Positions 18,058-27,397 of a DNA stretch of 64,000 nucleotides are shown here, piece by piece (position 1 is the first letter of the stretch; every line of letters begins with the position of its first letter). The translations under genes and the position numbers were made by a program. The notes below the pieces were generated by a model, which saw only the letters and a list, made by a program, of their open reading frames with translations, ran no database searches and was not told the origin of the DNA. Source of the stretch: Arthrobacter sp. KBS0703 (lineage in GTDB: Bacteria > Actinomycetota > Actinomycetes > Actinomycetales > Micrococcaceae); assembly GCF_002008315.2 (NCBI RefSeq), contig NZ_MVDG02000001.1, positions 1,178,001-1,242,000 on the forward strand, in the 5' to 3' direction.

Positions 18058-20679
18058 TCAGGCCTGGGCGGGCTCCTCTGCCGGAGCCAGCTCCACGCCG
18101 CTCACGGTCAGTTCGCCGTCGCCGGTAGCCAACGTGATCTCCTGGGCATTCGCCGCGGCCTTGAGGTCGCCGAGCCCGGCCTCGAGCTGGGCCACGAGCG
18201 AGGCATTGGCCGTAATGGTCGCTGCGAGCACCCCGGTGCGCTGCTTGACCTTGGCCTCGGACTTGGCCTTCCGGATACCGCTGAGGGCAACGCCCACAGT
18301 GCCCAGCATGGTGGTGTCCCCGGCGGTGATCTCCAGCGCGGCCGGCCACTCGGCGCGGTGCACCGAGCCTGTCCGCCACCAGCTCCAGACCTCTTCCGTG
18401 GCGAAGGGCAGGAACGGGGCGAAGAGCCGCAGCAGCGAGTCCAGCGTGGTGGCCAGGGCGGCCAGCACGGAGGCCTGCTCGGTCTCGCCGGCAGCACCGT
18501 AGGCGCGGTCCTTGATCAGCTCGACGTAATCGTCGGTGAACTGCCAGAAGAACGATTCGGTGATCTGCAGGGCCCTGGCGTAGTCGTAGTTGTCGAACGC
18601 CTTGGTGGCCTGGGCAATCACGTCGGAGAGCTGGGCCAGCACCGCGCGGTCCAGCGGGTTGGTCAGCACGGACAGGTCCGTGGAGACCACCGAGTTCTCC
18701 GTCGCTCCCAGGTTCAGCACGAACTTGGAGGCGTTGAGGAGCTTGATGGCCAGCCGGCGGCCGATCTTCATCTGCGCGATCTCGTACGCGGTGTCGGCGC
18801 CGAGCTTGGCGGAGGCGGCCCAGTAGCGGACGGCGTCGGAGCCGAACTCGTTCAGGACGTCCGTCGGCACCACCACGTTGCCCTTGGACTTGGACATTTT
18901 CTTGCGGTCCGGGTCCAGGATCCAGCCGGAGATGGCCGCGTGCTTCCAGGGTGCGCTGTCCTGCAGGGCGTCGGCGCGCACGGCCGAGGAGAACAGCCAT
19001 GTGCGGATGATGTCGTGGCCCTGCGGGCGGAGGTCGAACGGGTAGACCTTGGCGAAGAGGTCCTCGTCCCGGCTCCAGCCGCCGACGATCTGCGGGGTCA
19101 GCGAGGACGTGGCCCAGGTGTCCAGCACGTCGGCGTCGCCCGTGAAGCCGTTGGGCTGGTCGCGCTGGGACTCCTCGAAGCCGGGCGCGGCGTCCGCGGC
19201 CGGATCGACCGGCAGGGACTCATCGGACGGCAGGACCGGGTGGTCGTAGTCCGGGTTGCCCTGGGCATCCAGCGGGTACCAGACCGGGATCGGCACGCCG
19301 AAGAACCGCTGGCGGGAGACCAGCCAGTCGCCGTTCAGGCCGGCAATCCAGTTCTCGTAGCGCGAGCGCATGAAGGACGGGTGGAAGTTGATTTCCTGGC
19401 CGCGGCTGATCAGGCGTTCGCGGCGGTCCGCGTCACGGCCGCCGTTGCGGATGTACCACTGGCGGGAGGTGACAACCTCGAGCGGCTTGTCGCCCTTCTC
19501 GAAGAAGTTCACCGGGTGGGTGATCTTCTTGGGTTCGCCGTCCAGCAGGCCGGCCTCGGTGAGGAGCTCTACCACGGCTTCCTTGGCCGAGAAAACGGTC
19601 TTGCCGGCGATGGCCGCGTACGCTTCACGGCCGGCGTCGGTGGTGATCCACTCCGGGGTGTCGGCCAGGATGCGGCCGTCGCGGCCCACAATCGCACGCG
19701 TGGGAAGCTGCAGTTCACGCCACCAGGTGACGTCCGTCAGGTCGCCGAAGGTGCAGACCATGGCAATGCCGGAGCCCTTGTCCGCCTTGGCCAGCGGGTG
19801 CGCCTTGACCTCCAGTTCGACGTCGAACAGCGGGGACTTTACGGTCTTACCGAACAGCGGCTGGTAGCGCTCGTCGTCGGGGTTTGCCACCAGCGCGGCG
19901 CAGGCCGCCAGCAGTTCGGGACGCGTGGTCTCGATGTAGATCTTCTCGCCGTCGGCGGTGAAGAACGGGTAGCGGTAGTACGCGCCCGGCACTTCGCGGT
20001 CCTCGAGCTCGGCCTGGGCCACCGCGGTGCGGAACGTCACGTCCCACAGGGTGGGGGCTTCGGCCATGTAGGCGTCGCCGGCCGACAGGTTCGCGAGGAA
20101 GGCGCGCTGGGAGACGGCGCGGGAGGTGTCATCAATCGTGCGGTAGGTCAGGTTCCAGTCGACCGACAGGCCCAGGGTCTGGAACAGGTTCTCGAACACC
20201 TTCTCGTCCTCGACGGCGAGTTCCTCGCAGAGATCGATGAAGTTCTGCCGGGAGACGACGTCGAAGTCGCGCTGGTTCTTCGCAGGCTGTGCCGGCGGCC
20301 GGTACCCGGCGTCGTAGGGGATGGCCGGATCGCACCGGACGCCGTAGTAGTTCTGCACGCGGCGCTCGGTGGGCAGGCCGTTGTCGTCCCAGCCCATCGG
20401 GTAAAACACGTTCTTGCCGGTCATGCGCATGTAGCGGGCCTGGACGTCAGTGTGCGTGAACGAGAACATGTGGCCCACGTGGAGGGAGCCTGACGCCGTC
20501 GGCGGGGGAGTGTCGATCGAATAGACCTGCTCCCGGGTGGTGTCCGGGTTGAACTTGTAGGTTCCTTCGTCCAGCCAGCGCTGCGTCAGGGCAGCCTCGA
20601 GGCCTTCAAGGGCCGGCTTGTCGGGAACGTTGATGGGGGCGGTGGCGGGCGTGTCTGTACCCTGCGTTGATTCAGCCAT
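18058..20679 (-). CDS. valS: valine--tRNA ligase
   Basis: 873-aa class I aminoacyl-tRNA synthetase charging tRNA-Val. Signature HIGH-type motif LHVGHMFSFTH (about residue 65) and KMSKS motif KKMSKSKGN (about residue 595). The CP1 editing domain lies between (IYIETTRPELLAACAALVANP), followed by the tRNA-binding helical domain. It belongs to the shorter actinobacterial/archaeal-like ValS type; the long coiled-coil tail is reduced to an Ala/Glu-rich end. Single gene, convergent with the GH15 gene and divergent from the DUF488 gene. Confidence 0.96.
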   Translation of the reverse strand: MAESTQGTDTPATAPINVPDKPALEGLEAALTQRWLDEGTYKFNPDTTREQVYSIDTPPPTASGSLHVGHMFSFTHTDVQARYMRMTGKNVFYPMGWDDNGLPTERRVQNYYGVRCDPAIPYDAGYRPPAQPAKNQRDFDVVSRQNFIDLCEELAVEDEKVFENLFQTLGLSVDWNLTYRTIDDTSRAVSQRAFLANLSAGDAYMAEAPTLWDVTFRTAVAQAELEDREVPGAYYRYPFFTADGEKIYIETTRPELLAACAALVANPDDERYQPLFGKTVKSPLFDVELEVKAHPLAKADKGSGIAMVCTFGDLTDVTWWRELQLPTRAIVGRDGRILADTPEWITTDAGREAYAAIAGKTVFSAKEAVVELLTEAGLLDGEPKKITHPVNFFEKGDKPLEVVTSRQWYIRNGGRDADRRERLISRGQEINFHPSFMRSRYENWIAGLNGDWLVSRQRFFGVPIPVWYPLDAQGNPDYDHPVLPSDESLPVDPAADAAPGFEESQRDQPNGFTGDADVLDTWATSSLTPQIVGGWSRDEDLFAKVYPFDLRPQGHDIIRTWLFSSAVRADALQDSAPWKHAAISGWILDPDRKKMSKSKGNVVVPTDVLNEFGSDAVRYWAASAKLGADTAYEIAQMKIGRRLAIKLLNASKFVLNLGATENSVVSTDLSVLTNPLDRAVLAQLSDVIAQATKAFDNYDYARALQITESFFWQFTDDYVELIKDRAYGAAGETEQASVLAALATTLDSLLRLFAPFLPFATEEVWSWWRTGSVHRAEWPAALEITAGDTTMLGTVGVALSGIRKAKSEAKVKQRTGVLAATITANASLVAQLEAGLGDLKAAANAQEITLATGDGELTVSGVELAPAEEPAQA

Positions 20680-20754
20680 GGGCCAATTGTTTCATGCCCC
20701 GCAGAGGTAGCCTGCAGCGGCGCCTCCCGGCCGGCCTGCAGTAGCATGCCGCGT

Positions 20755-21123
20755 ATGGAACATGCAGGCGGTTCTTTCCGGATTAAGCGCATCTATGACG
20801 ATCCCGCGGACGACGACGGTTGCCGGGTTCTGGTGGACAGGCTCTGGCCGCGCGGCGTCAGCAAGGAAAGGGCCCGCCTTGAGCTCTGGCTCAAGGAAAT
20901 CGCGCCGTCGCCGCCGCTGCGGCAGGAATTCGCCCACATGCAGGAGCGGTTCGCCGATTTCCGGGCCCAGTATGAGGACGAACTGGAGGACAACCCCGCG
21001 GTGCAACAGCTGCTGGACCTGGCGTCACGGCACCAGAAGGTGACGCTGCTGTACGGGGCCAGGGACCCGGAAGTGAACCATGCCCGGGTGCTGCTGGAGT
21101 TCCTCGAAGCCAGGAGTTTCTAG
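20755..21123 (+). CDS. DUF488 family protein
   Basis: 122-aa small protein of the DUF488 (YeaO-type) family. Conserved block IYDDPADDDGCRVLVDRLWPRGVSK at the N-terminus, LWLKEIAPSP, then LLYGARDPEVNHARVLLEFL at the C-terminus. Function is not established. TAGCAT at 20742-20747 lies 7 nt before ATG 20755, favouring this leaderless start over ATG 20746, which has no ribosome binding site and would overlap the -10 box. The SDR gene follows after 48 bp. Confidence 0.82.
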   Translation: MEHAGGSFRIKRIYDDPADDDGCRVLVDRLWPRGVSKERARLELWLKEIAPSPPLRQEFAHMQERFADFRAQYEDELEDNPAVQQLLDLASRHQKVTLLYGARDPEVNHARVLLEFLEARSF

Positions 21124-21171
21124 GGGCGGACGGCGCTGAGCGCTGCTGCCGAATGGCGCTAGGGTGGTGCC

Positions 21172-21933
21172 ATGACTGAGGTTTCGAACACAAAAGCAGC
21201 TGTAGTTACCGGCGCGAGCACCGGCATCGGGGAAGCGACCGTCCGGTCATTGAGGGCCGAAGGGTGGACGGTCTATGCGGTGGCCCGGCGACAGGAACGG
21301 CTGGCCGCGCTGGAAGCCGAGACCGGCGCCGTCGCCATTCCGGCCGATATCACCGAGGACGCGGATGTCGCCAGGCTCCTGGCCGACGTGACGGCGGCCG
21401 GCGGGATCGACACCCTGATCAACGTCGCCGGAGGCGCCCGCGGGGCCGATCCCGTGGGGCAGGCCAACACGGACGACTGGGATTGGATGTACCGGGTTAA
21501 TGTCCTCGGCACCTTGAAACTCACGCGCGCGTTCCTGCCCATGCTGCGGCAGGGCGGCGAAGGCACGGTCCTGAACCTGACGTCCACGGCCGGGCTCACC
21601 GCCTACGAGGGCGGTGCCGGCTACAACGCCGCCAAGTTCGCCCAGCATGCCCTGACAGGAGCACTCCGGCTGGAGGAGGCCGAACACAACATCCGCGTGA
21701 TCGAGGTCCTCCCCGGGCTGGTCCAGACCGAAGAGTTCGCCCTCAACAGGCTGGGCGACCCCGCCGCCGCCAGCAAGGTTTACCAGGGCGTGGAAAAGCC
21801 CCTCACGGCGGAGGACGTGGCGGATGTGGTGCGGTACGCGGTGTGCGCGCCGCACCACGTCAATCTGGACCAGATCGTGATCCGGCCGGTGGCGCAGGCG
21901 GCGACTCACAAGCTGATCCGCAAACAGGCGTAA
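21172..21933 (+). CDS. SDR family oxidoreductase
   Basis: 253-aa short-chain dehydrogenase/reductase with a classical Rossmann fold. NAD(P)-binding TGASTGIGEA near residue 14, the ARRQERL turn suggesting NADPH preference, NVAGGARG, catalytic Ser in LNLTSTAG and YNAAK. The region VLPGLVQTEEF corresponds to the substrate-side loop. Substrate unknown. TAGGGT at 21160-21165 is 6 nt before the ATG, so it has its own leaderless promoter despite following the DUF488 gene closely. Confidence 0.9.
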   Translation: MTEVSNTKAAVVTGASTGIGEATVRSLRAEGWTVYAVARRQERLAALEAETGAVAIPADITEDADVARLLADVTAAGGIDTLINVAGGARGADPVGQANTDDWDWMYRVNVLGTLKLTRAFLPMLRQGGEGTVLNLTSTAGLTAYEGGAGYNAAKFAQHALTGALRLEEAEHNIRVIEVLPGLVQTEEFALNRLGDPAAASKVYQGVEKPLTAEDVADVVRYAVCAPHHVNLDQIVIRPVAQAATHKLIRKQA

Positions 21934-22022
21934 CGGCACCGGACGTTCACCCCGGATTGGTCCGGATGTCGGGCAGTGGTGGCCGGCCGTTGGCAGCCGG
22001 CCGCCACGGTGGCACGTGCACC

Positions 22023-22080
22023 TGCACACCACCAGAGTGGAGAACACCACATGCACACCACCAGAGTGGAGAACACCACA
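22023..22080 (+). repeat. 29-bp tandem duplication over a translation start
   Basis: Two perfect 29-bp copies, 22023-22051 and 22052-22080, with the first 8 bases of a third copy (TGCACACC, 22081-22088). Each copy ends in the A of an ATG and contains a GTGGAG purine stretch. Because 29 is not a multiple of 3, the first ATG (22051) is out of frame with the second (22080). Confidence 0.95.
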
Positions 22081-22520
22081 TGCACACCCTGACGACGCTT
22101 GGCGCTGCCGTACTCAGCGCAGCCCTGCTCCTCGCCATTCCGTCCCACGCAATGGCTGCGGACACCTACGCCCAGGGCGGAGACAACCACTTCGACCTCC
22201 AGGCCCACCGGGGCGGGATCGGACTCACGGTCGAGTCCACCCTTCCGGCCTTCGCCAAGGCCCTGGAAACCGGCGTCACCACGCTTGAGCTTGACCTCCA
22301 GATCACCAAGGACGGGCGCGAGGTCATCACGCACGACCGCAGGATCAGCGACAAGAAGTGCGCCGACACTGGCCCGGTCACGCCGGGGGACCCGATGTTC
22401 CCGTACGTCGGCAAGTACATCAAGGACCTCACCTTCGCCTACCCGGACCGCCTCCGCGATGTCATGGCCGAGTCCGGCATGAAGCTCCCGCAGAGCAAGC
22501 AGCCTGTTCCCGGGCGCTGA
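22080..22520 (+). pseudogene. glycerophosphodiester phosphodiesterase with internal deletion
   Basis: 146-aa remnant of a secreted GDPD, an enzyme hydrolysing glycerophosphodiesters. It has a signal peptide (LLLAIPSHAMA-A), then the GDPD N-terminal core: HRGG, ESTLPAF, LELDLQITKDGREVITHDRRI with the catalytic His and metal-binding Glu/Asp, and KKCADTGPVTPG...KYIKDLTFA. Directly after DLTFA the sequence jumps to YPDRLRDVMAESGMKLP, which looks like the C-terminal end of full-length homologues (about 350 aa). Roughly 200 residues of the barrel are therefore missing, in frame. The junction is near 22440. Either a real deletion or an assembly collapse. Confidence 0.75.
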
Positions 22521-22543
22521 CCCCGCAACGGGTTGTGAAAGGA

Positions 22544-22561
22544 GGGCGGGGCGCCCCGCCC
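22544..22561 (+). terminator. GC-rich palindromic terminator
   Basis: Perfect palindrome GGGCGGGGCGCCCCGCCC followed by TTTTG, 24 bp after the truncated phosphodiesterase stop. Confidence 0.85.
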
Positions 22562-22604
22562 TTTTGCGCGTCCGGGCTGCCCGTCCGGGCGGCAGCGTAT
22601 GGAT

Positions 22605-23708
22605 CTAGCCGGCCGCCGGAACGCTCAACGTGGCCATCACAGCGGCATGGTCGGTTCCGGGAATACGGTGCACTGCGTAGCCGGAGTTCCTGATGTGCGG
22701 CGTCGTCACCAGGTGATCGATGACGATGCCGGGCAGCGGGATGCCCTCCATGGGCCAGGTGGGTTCCATGGGCCATGTGGGCATGAGCCGGCCGCCGGAC
22801 GCCGTCCCCACGTCCACCATTTTTCGTCCGCCCGGACCGCCGTCGAGAACGCTCCGGAACTCGGCGTGATCGTAGGTGGCGTTGAAATCTCCGATCAGCA
22901 GCCGGTTGCCGGGCCCGCTGGGTCCGGCGCGGCCAAGGAGCCTGCCCAGCGCCGCGAGGTCGCTCCGCCACTGGCCGACCCGGACGTCCACCGGCGGCAG
23001 CGCATGAACGTTTGTCACTTCGAGCGTGGCCCCGTGCCCGGCGTCCTGCAGCTGCAGCCGCACCGTGCGGATCTGGAAGGGAGTGTCCGGCACCAAGCCG
23101 ACAGCCTGCATCTCGTACTTGGAATAGGTCGCGCTGCCGGCGCCGTCATCCGTGGGACTGCTGATCCTGTGCGGCAGGAGCCTTCCCAGCCCCTCGGCCT
23201 CCAGCCGGTCTTCAAGTGCCTGGGTATGCTCCTGGACCGTCAGCAGGCCCACGCCGTTCTCCCGGACCAGCCGGACGATTTCGGCCGCATCGGCCTGGCC
23301 GAACCGGGAATTGATGTTCATGGCTGTCAGCGGGACCGACGAGCCGGCCGTGTCAGCGGAAGAGCCCCCGGCGTCCGCACGGCCGGCGTCGGGCGGCCAG
23401 AGCCAGAACAGTTGCGCCGCCAGCAGGACAGCGGCAGCGGCCATGGCCAGCACGCGGCGGCTCAGCAGGGCAAGCGCCATGGCCGCGATGGCCGGAATCA
23501 CCATCCAGGGCGTGAAGGACAGGAGCTGGACCACGGGCGTCGGCCATTCCGCGGGGACGGCCCGGAAGATCGACAGCGACGCCACGGGCAGGAGCACGGC
23601 GAACGCCAGCAGCTGCCAGACGAAGGGCCGTCCGTGCTTCGAAGCGCCGGCGCCGCGTCCCGGGGGCGCCGGAGGGCGTTCGGAAGGGTTCCTGTCGGCG
23701 TCGGTCAT
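22605..23708 (-). CDS. endonuclease/exonuclease/phosphatase family membrane protein
   Basis: 367-aa protein with an N-terminal membrane region (three hydrophobic segments within residues ~30-110) and a C-terminal EEP domain. EEP motifs: MNINSRFGQAD, LLTVQEHT (metal Glu), TNVHALPP, LIGDFNATYDHAEF, IDHLVTT and GTDHAAVMATL (catalytic His). The natural substrate is unknown. ATG 23708 is preferred over the upstream codon at 23726 because TAGACT (23716-23721) is 7 nt before it, a leaderless start. Diverges from the ileS leader. Confidence 0.87.
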   Translation of the reverse strand: MTDADRNPSERPPAPPGRGAGASKHGRPFVWQLLAFAVLLPVASLSIFRAVPAEWPTPVVQLLSFTPWMVIPAIAAMALALLSRRVLAMAAAAVLLAAQLFWLWPPDAGRADAGGSSADTAGSSVPLTAMNINSRFGQADAAEIVRLVRENGVGLLTVQEHTQALEDRLEAEGLGRLLPHRISSPTDDGAGSATYSKYEMQAVGLVPDTPFQIRTVRLQLQDAGHGATLEVTNVHALPPVDVRVGQWRSDLAALGRLLGRAGPSGPGNRLLIGDFNATYDHAEFRSVLDGGPGGRKMVDVGTASGGRLMPTWPMEPTWPMEGIPLPGIVIDHLVTTPHIRNSGYAVHRIPGTDHAAVMATLSVPAAG

Positions 23709-23789
23709 GGGATCGAGTCTAGGCACGGACAGTTCGCCGCGGGTGAATTACTACGGCCCACTGGTTATGGAGTCCGTCAGCACAGCCGT

Positions 23790-23795
23790 TAGACT
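23790..23795 (+). promoter_or_regulatory. -10 box of the ileS leader
   Basis: TAGACT, placing the RNA 5' end near 23802, just ahead of the T-box specifier hairpin. This gives a leader of about 270 nt before the ileS ATG. Confidence 0.6.
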
Positions 23796-23801
23796 GGAGG
23801 A

Positions 23802-24071
23802 ACCAGCTTTGACCCGGCCATCACCGGTGAGCTTCCGGAAGAACGTCCGGCGTGCCGCACGGCGCACCAGGCCATTAGAACCGGACGGGTAAGCCCGTCA
23901 CAGCAGCAATGAGCGGCCGACGCCGGTACTCCAGTTGGGGGACCGGTGCCGGTAAGTGAGGTGGTACCGCGGTGCCGGGTTGCATTGTCCAACGCTGTTG
24001 GACAACAGCGCACGGGCCGTCCTCGCATCCTGAATGATCCACTTGTTCACAGCTCAACCCAGGATGTCGAG
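23802..24071 (+). promoter_or_regulatory. T-box riboswitch (ultrashort stem I) controlling ileS
   Basis: Leader RNA that senses uncharged tRNA-Ile. Near the 5' end a minimal hairpin, CCGG (23814-23817) with CCGG (23824-23827), presents the isoleucine specifier ATC at 23820-23822. The T-box core AGGTGGTACCGCGG lies at 23959-23972; its TGGT (23962-23965) would pair with the tRNA 3' end, the last T matching discriminator A. The long canonical stem I is absent, as in the actinobacterial translational ileS class. No U-run terminator is evident before ileS, supporting control of ribosome access. Confidence 0.88.
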
Positions 24072-27000
24072 ATGACCTATTACCCCAAGGCCTCAGCCGC
24101 ACCGTCAGGTGCAGGCGCCAAAACCTCCGGCGTGTCCGCCTCCGTGAAGTTCCCGGAGGTTGAAGAACGCATCCTCAAATACTGGGACCAGGACGGCACC
24201 TTCCAGGCAAGCATCGACCAGCGCCCCGCCGACCTTCCCGGCGGCGCCCCTGGCAGCAACGAATTCGTCTTCTACGACGGCCCTCCCTTCGCCAACGGCC
24301 TGCCGCACTACGGGCACCTGCTGACCGGCTACGCCAAGGACCTGGTGGGCCGCTACCAGACCCAGCGCGGCAAGCGCGTGGAGCGCCGCTTCGGCTGGGA
24401 CACCCACGGCCTGCCCGCCGAGCTCGAAGCCATGAAGCAGCTGGGCATGACGGACAAGACCCAGATCGAAGCCATGGGCATCGACAAGTTCAACGACGCC
24501 TGCCGCGCCTCCGTCATGAAGTACGCCGACGAGTGGAAGAGCTACGTCGCCCGCCAGGCGCGCTGGGTGGACTTCGAGAACGACTACAAGACCCTCAACG
24601 TCGAGTACATGGAGTCGGTGCTCTGGGCCTTCAAACAGCTCCACGAGAAGGGCCTGACCTACAACGGCTACCGCGTCCTGCCGTACTGCTGGAAGGACGA
24701 GACGCCGCTGTCCAACCACGAGCTGCGCATGGATGACGACGTCTACAAGAACCGCCAGGACCAGACCGTCACGGTGACGTTCCCCATCACGGCAGGGGAG
24801 TCAGGGCTCTCCCGGCAGCTGGCAGGGGTCCAGGCGCTCGCCTGGACCACGACGCCGTGGACGCTGCCCACCAACCTGGCGCTCGCCGTCGGGCCTGACA
24901 TCAGCTACGCCGTGCTGCCCGCCGGACCCAACGGCATCAAGGCCGCGTCGCCGGAAGCGCCCGTGACCGGCAGCTTCCTGCTCGCGGCCGAGCTGCTGGG
25001 CACCTACGCCAAGGATCTGGGGTACGACGACGGCGCCGCCGCGGCCGCCGCCGTCACGTCCACCCACACGGGCGCCGAGCTCGCAGGGCTCCGGTACGAG
25101 CCGCTCTGGCACGACTTCAGCGACACCGAAAAGTTCGGCACGGAGGACGCCTGGCGCATCCTCGTGGCTGACTACGTCACCACCACGGACGGCACCGGCA
25201 TTGTCCACCAGGCGCCCGCCTACGGCGAGGACGACCAGAAGGTCTGCGAGGAAGTCGGCATCCCGGTGATCCTGTCCGTCGACGAGGGCGCCAAGTTCCT
25301 GCCGCTGTTCAAGCACGGCGACCTGCACGACATCGCCGGCCTGCACGTCTTCGACGCCAACAAGCCCATCACCCAGGTGCTCCGCGCCCAGGGCCGCCTG
25401 GTCCGCCAGGCCAGCTACGAGCACAGCTACCCGCACTGCTGGCGCTGCCGCAACCCGCTGATCTACCGCGCCGTGTCCTCCTGGTACGTGGAAGTCACCA
25501 AGTTCCGGGACCGCATGTCCGAGCTGAACCAGGAGATCAACTGGATCCCGGGTAACGTCAAGGACGGCCAGTTCGGCAAGTGGCTCGCCAACGCCCGCGA
25601 CTGGTCCATCAGCCGCAACCGCTACTGGGGCAGCCCCATCCCCGTCTGGCAGTCCACCGACCCCGAATACCCGCGGACCGACGTCTACGGTTCCCTGGCC
25701 GAGATCGAAGCCGACTTCGGGCGCCTGCCGCTGAACAACGACGGCCAGGTTGACCTGCACCGCCCGTTCATTGACGAACTGACCCGTCCCAACCCGGACG
25801 ACCCCCGCACCCCCGAAGAGGGCCAGTCCGTCATGCGCCGCGTCGAGGACGTCCTGGACGTCTGGTTCGACTCCGGCTCCATGCCCTACGGCCAGGTCCA
25901 CTACCCGTTCCAGAACGAGGCGTGGTTCGACACCCACAACCCCGCGGACTTCATCGTGGAATACATCGGGCAGACCCGCGGCTGGTTCTACATGCTGCAC
26001 ATCCTGTCCACCGCGCTGTTCGACCGGCCGGCGTTCCGCAACGTGATCAGCCACGGCATCGTGCTTGGCTCCGACGGGCAGAAGATGTCCAAGAGCCTGC
26101 GCAACTACCCGGACGTCTCCGAGGTCCTGGACCGCGACGGATCCGACGCCATGCGCTGGTTCCTGATGTCCAGCCCCATCCTGCGCGGCGGCAACCTGGT
26201 GGTCACCGAACAGGGAATCCGCGACGGCGTCCGCCAGGTCATCCTGCCGCTCTGGAACGTCTACAGCTTCTTCACGCTGTACACGAACGCGGCCAAGGGC
26301 GGCGACGGCTACGACGCGCAGCTGCGCTACGACGGCTACTCCGACACCCTGGACCAGTACCTGCTGGCCAACACCGGGGACCTGGTCCGAAACATGACCG
26401 CGCAGCTGGACAGCTACGACATCTCCGGGGCCTGCGACGAACTCCGCAGCTACCTGGACATGCTCACCAACTGGTACGTCCGCCGCAGCCGCCAGCGCTT
26501 CTTCGACGAGGACGTTGACGCCTTCGATGCGCTGTACACGGCGCTGGAAACCGTCAGCCGTGTGTCCGCCTCCTTGCTGCCGCTCATTTCGGAGGAAATC
26601 TGGCGCGGACTCACCGGCGGCCGCTCCGTGCACCTGGCCGACTGGCCGGACGCCGGGCTGTTCCCGGCGAACCCCGCCCTCGTGGAGGCGATGGACCGGG
26701 TCCAGCAGATCTGCTCCACCGGTTCCTCGCTGCGCAAGGCCGCGAACCTCCGCGTCCGCCTGCCGCTGCAGGAACTCACTGTGGTGGCACCCGGTGCGGA
26801 TGCGCTGGAAGGGTTCGCCGCCGTCGTCGCCGATGAACTGAACCTGCGGCGGGTGCGCATGCTCGACGCCGCCAGCGCCTCCCCGGAGGAATTCGGCATC
26901 GAACAGAAGCTGGTGGTCAATGCCCGGGCCGCGGGCCCGCGCCTCGGCAAGAACGTCCAGCTCGCCATCAAGGGCTCCAAGTCCGGTGACTGGTCCGTCT

Positions 27001-27392
27001 CCGAGGCCGGCGTGGTGACCGCGGGCGGGCTCGAACTGGAGCCGCAGGAGTACACGCTGGAGACCGTGGTGGCCGAGTCCGAGGGCGGTTCGGCGTCCGT
27101 CGCGGTGCTGCCCGGCGGCGGCTTCGTGGTCCTGAACACCGAGGTGACCCCGGAGCTTGAAGCCGAAGGGCTGGCCCGTGACACCGTCCGCGCCATCCAG
27201 CAGGCCCGCAAGGACGCCGGGCTGAACGTCAGCGACCGGATCCGGACCACCGTCACGGCCGCGCAGAACGTGCTGGACGCCCTGCTGGCGAACGCTGAAC
27301 TAGTCAAGACCGAAACCCTGACGCTGGAACTGGACACCGTTCCGGCCGACTCCGGGGAACCCCGCATCACCGTCGAAAAAGCAGAGGCCTGA
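24072..27392 (+). CDS. ileS: isoleucine--tRNA ligase
   Basis: 1106-aa class I synthetase for tRNA-Ile. HIGH-type motif [24 protein letters not shown] motif [12 protein letters not shown], tryptophan-rich [17 protein letters not shown], and the CP1 editing domain with [17 protein letters not shown]. The length and the LPHYGH form place it in the eukaryote-like (type 2) IleS lineage common in actinobacteria, which is generally little affected by mupirocin (family knowledge). Start ATG 24072 follows GTCGAG and the T-box; the frame is open further upstream through the leader. folC begins 5 nt after the stop. Confidence 0.96.
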   Translation: MTYYPKASAAPSGAGAKTSGVSASVKFPEVEERILKYWDQDGTFQASIDQRPADLPGGAPGSNEFVFYDGPPFANGLPHYGHLLTGYAKDLVGRYQTQRGKRVERRFGWDTHGLPAELEAMKQLGMTDKTQIEAMGIDKFNDACRASVMKYADEWKSYVARQARWVDFENDYKTLNVEYMESVLWAFKQLHEKGLTYNGYRVLPYCWKDETPLSNHELRMDDDVYKNRQDQTVTVTFPITAGESGLSRQLAGVQALAWTTTPWTLPTNLALAVGPDISYAVLPAGPNGIKAASPEAPVTGSFLLAAELLGTYAKDLGYDDGAAAAAAVTSTHTGAELAGLRYEPLWHDFSDTEKFGTEDAWRILVADYVTTTDGTGIVHQAPAYGEDDQKVCEEVGIPVILSVDEGAKFLPLFKHGDLHDIAGLHVFDANKPITQVLRAQGRLVRQASYEHSYPHCWRCRNPLIYRAVSSWYVEVTKFRDRMSELNQEINWIPGNVKDGQFGKWLANARDWSISRNRYWGSPIPVWQSTDPEYPRTDVYGSLAEIEADFGRLPLNNDGQVDLHRPFIDELTRPNPDDPRTPEEGQSVMRRVEDVLDVWFDSGSMPYGQVHYPFQNEAWFDTHNPADFIVEYIGQTRGWFYMLHILSTALFDRPAFRNVISHGIVLGSDGQKMSKSLRNYPDVSEVLDRDGSDAMRWFLMSSPILRGGNLVVTEQGIRDGVRQVILPLWNVYSFFTLYTNAAKGGDGYDAQLRYDGYSDTLDQYLLANTGDLVRNMTAQLDSYDISGACDELRSYLDMLTNWYVRRSRQRFFDEDVDAFDALYTALETVSRVSASLLPLISEEIWRGLTGGRSVHLADWPDAGLFPANPALVEAMDRVQQICSTGSSLRKAANLRVRLPLQELTVVAPGADALEGFAAVVADELNLRRVRMLDAASASPEEFGIEQKLVVNARAAGPRLGKNVQLAIKGSKSGDWSVSEAGVVTAGGLELEPQEYTLETVVAESEGGSASVAVLPGGGFVVLNTEVTPELEAEGLARDTVRAIQQARKDAGLNVSDRIRTTVTAAQNVLDALLANAELVKTETLTLELDTVPADSGEPRITVEKAEA

Positions 27393-27397
27393 AACTT

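Noticed and set aside
18358..20493. Very long open frame (711 codons) antisense to valS
   Set aside because: It is the reverse shadow of a high-GC gene; composition is Gly/Val/Arg-rich without any domain, and valS itself is certain.
22023..22088. CRISPR-like repeat
   Set aside because: Two directly adjacent units without spacers, and no cas genes in the window.
24801..26633. 610-codon frame antisense to ileS
   Set aside because: Shadow of ileS; no family resemblance.
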